Below, piece after piece: positions 6,455 to 6,618 of a stretch of DNA of 6,618 nucleotides (the stretch's first letter is position 1; each line of letters begins with the position of its first letter). A program made the translations under genes and the position numbers. Source of the DNA: Ardenticatenales bacterium (lineage in GTDB: Bacteria > Chloroflexota > Anaerolineae > Promineifilales > UBA4811). Under the pieces are notes generated by a model. That model did no database searches. It was not told where the DNA came from and worked only from the letters and a program-made list of their open reading frames with translations. The stretch spans positions 1 through 6,618 of the forward strand of contig DAOUVM010000144.1 of the NCBI GenBank assembly GCA_030667645.1, given 5' to 3'.

Positions 6455-6618
6455 CTACGGCGTGTATCCTCTCAGCACCAACGGCAGATACACCCGTTGA
6501 TTGAGCAGCCGGCTACCCCGACGGTACACACCGCCGGATCTGATCTCGTCCTGACCGGCATTGACATCCGCGGCCGCTACCGCCTGTGATGGGGACGATA
6601 CCACACCTCCGGAAATGC
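6455..6618 (-). CDS. Unidentified exported-protein-like C-terminus, cut by window edge
   Basis: A minus-strand frame is open from the right edge to a TAG at 6457-6455, giving the last 53 residues of a protein whose start lies outside. It includes AAADVNAGQDEIRSGGVYRR and ends RVYLPLVLRGYTP. The D-V-N-x-G-Q-D-E segment recalls calcium-binding FG-GAP/VCBS-type repeats (D-x-N-x-D-G-x-D-E) with one residue missing. The Y-L-P-L-V-L-R tail recalls C-terminal sequences of secreted proteins in Chloroflexota. Both resemblances are from memory and short. The opposite strand is also open in the same codon register, from 6458 to a TGA at 6590-6592, so the open frame alone proves little. No function is proposed. 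Confidence 0.3.
   Translation of the reverse strand, partial: ISGGVVSSPSQAVAAADVNAGQDEIRSGGVYRRGSRLLNQRVYLPLVLRGYTP

Noticed and set aside
6458..6592. Plus-strand frame ending LVLTGIDIRGRYRL opposite the right-edge minus-strand frame
   Set aside because: It is in antisense codon register with that frame and has no start or ribosome binding site in view; only one of the two can be coding and the minus strand looks better.

Overview
The window reads as a chromosomal segment from a GC-rich bacterium that uses GTG and TTG starts as well as ATG. Four genes are intact and confidently recognised: a monofunctional haem catalase on the minus strand, and on the plus strand a DEAD-box RNA helicase of the RhlE type, a CPBP-family intramembrane metalloprotease and an IRBP-like S41 serine peptidase. 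None of the four fixes the taxon. The partial reading frame at the right end finishes with a Y-L-P-L-V-L-R tail of the kind seen in exported Chloroflexota proteins, which is only a hint.

Left part (1-1710, transcribed leftwards). katA has a strong ribosome binding site, a TATAAC-like -10 element and an overlapping PerR/Fur-like operator, which fits peroxide- or iron-responsive control. Shortly after its stop codon comes a 19-bp stem-loop. It is fully paired only as minus-strand RNA. A partial frame resembling the first helix of a bacterioferritin-type protein follows and runs off the left edge. Catalase with an iron-storage protein would be a coherent oxidative-stress unit, but the second frame may be a remnant.

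Middle (1710-3640). About 580 bases of gene-poor DNA separate the divergent katA and helicase promoters. They contain what looks like a decayed 36-residue membrane microprotein interrupted by an amber codon. The helicase has a near-consensus sigma-70 promoter (TTGCCA, 17 bases, TATAAT), an 84-base leader and a GTG start behind AAGGAG.

Right-centre (3750-5740). The intramembrane protease and the S41 peptidase are 44 bases apart in the same direction and probably form a two-gene unit. The S41 protein has no visible signal peptide, which is notable for this family and suggests it works in the cytoplasm.

Right end (5740-6618). No intact gene is visible. There is a possible broken lipoprotein gene spread over three frames and the 3' end of a minus-strand frame that enters from the right edge. 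I found no CRISPR array, tRNA, rRNA, transposase or convincing intrinsic terminator. Apart from the protease pair and the katA stem-loop, this looks like an ordinary housekeeping and stress region with decayed genes between the intact ones.
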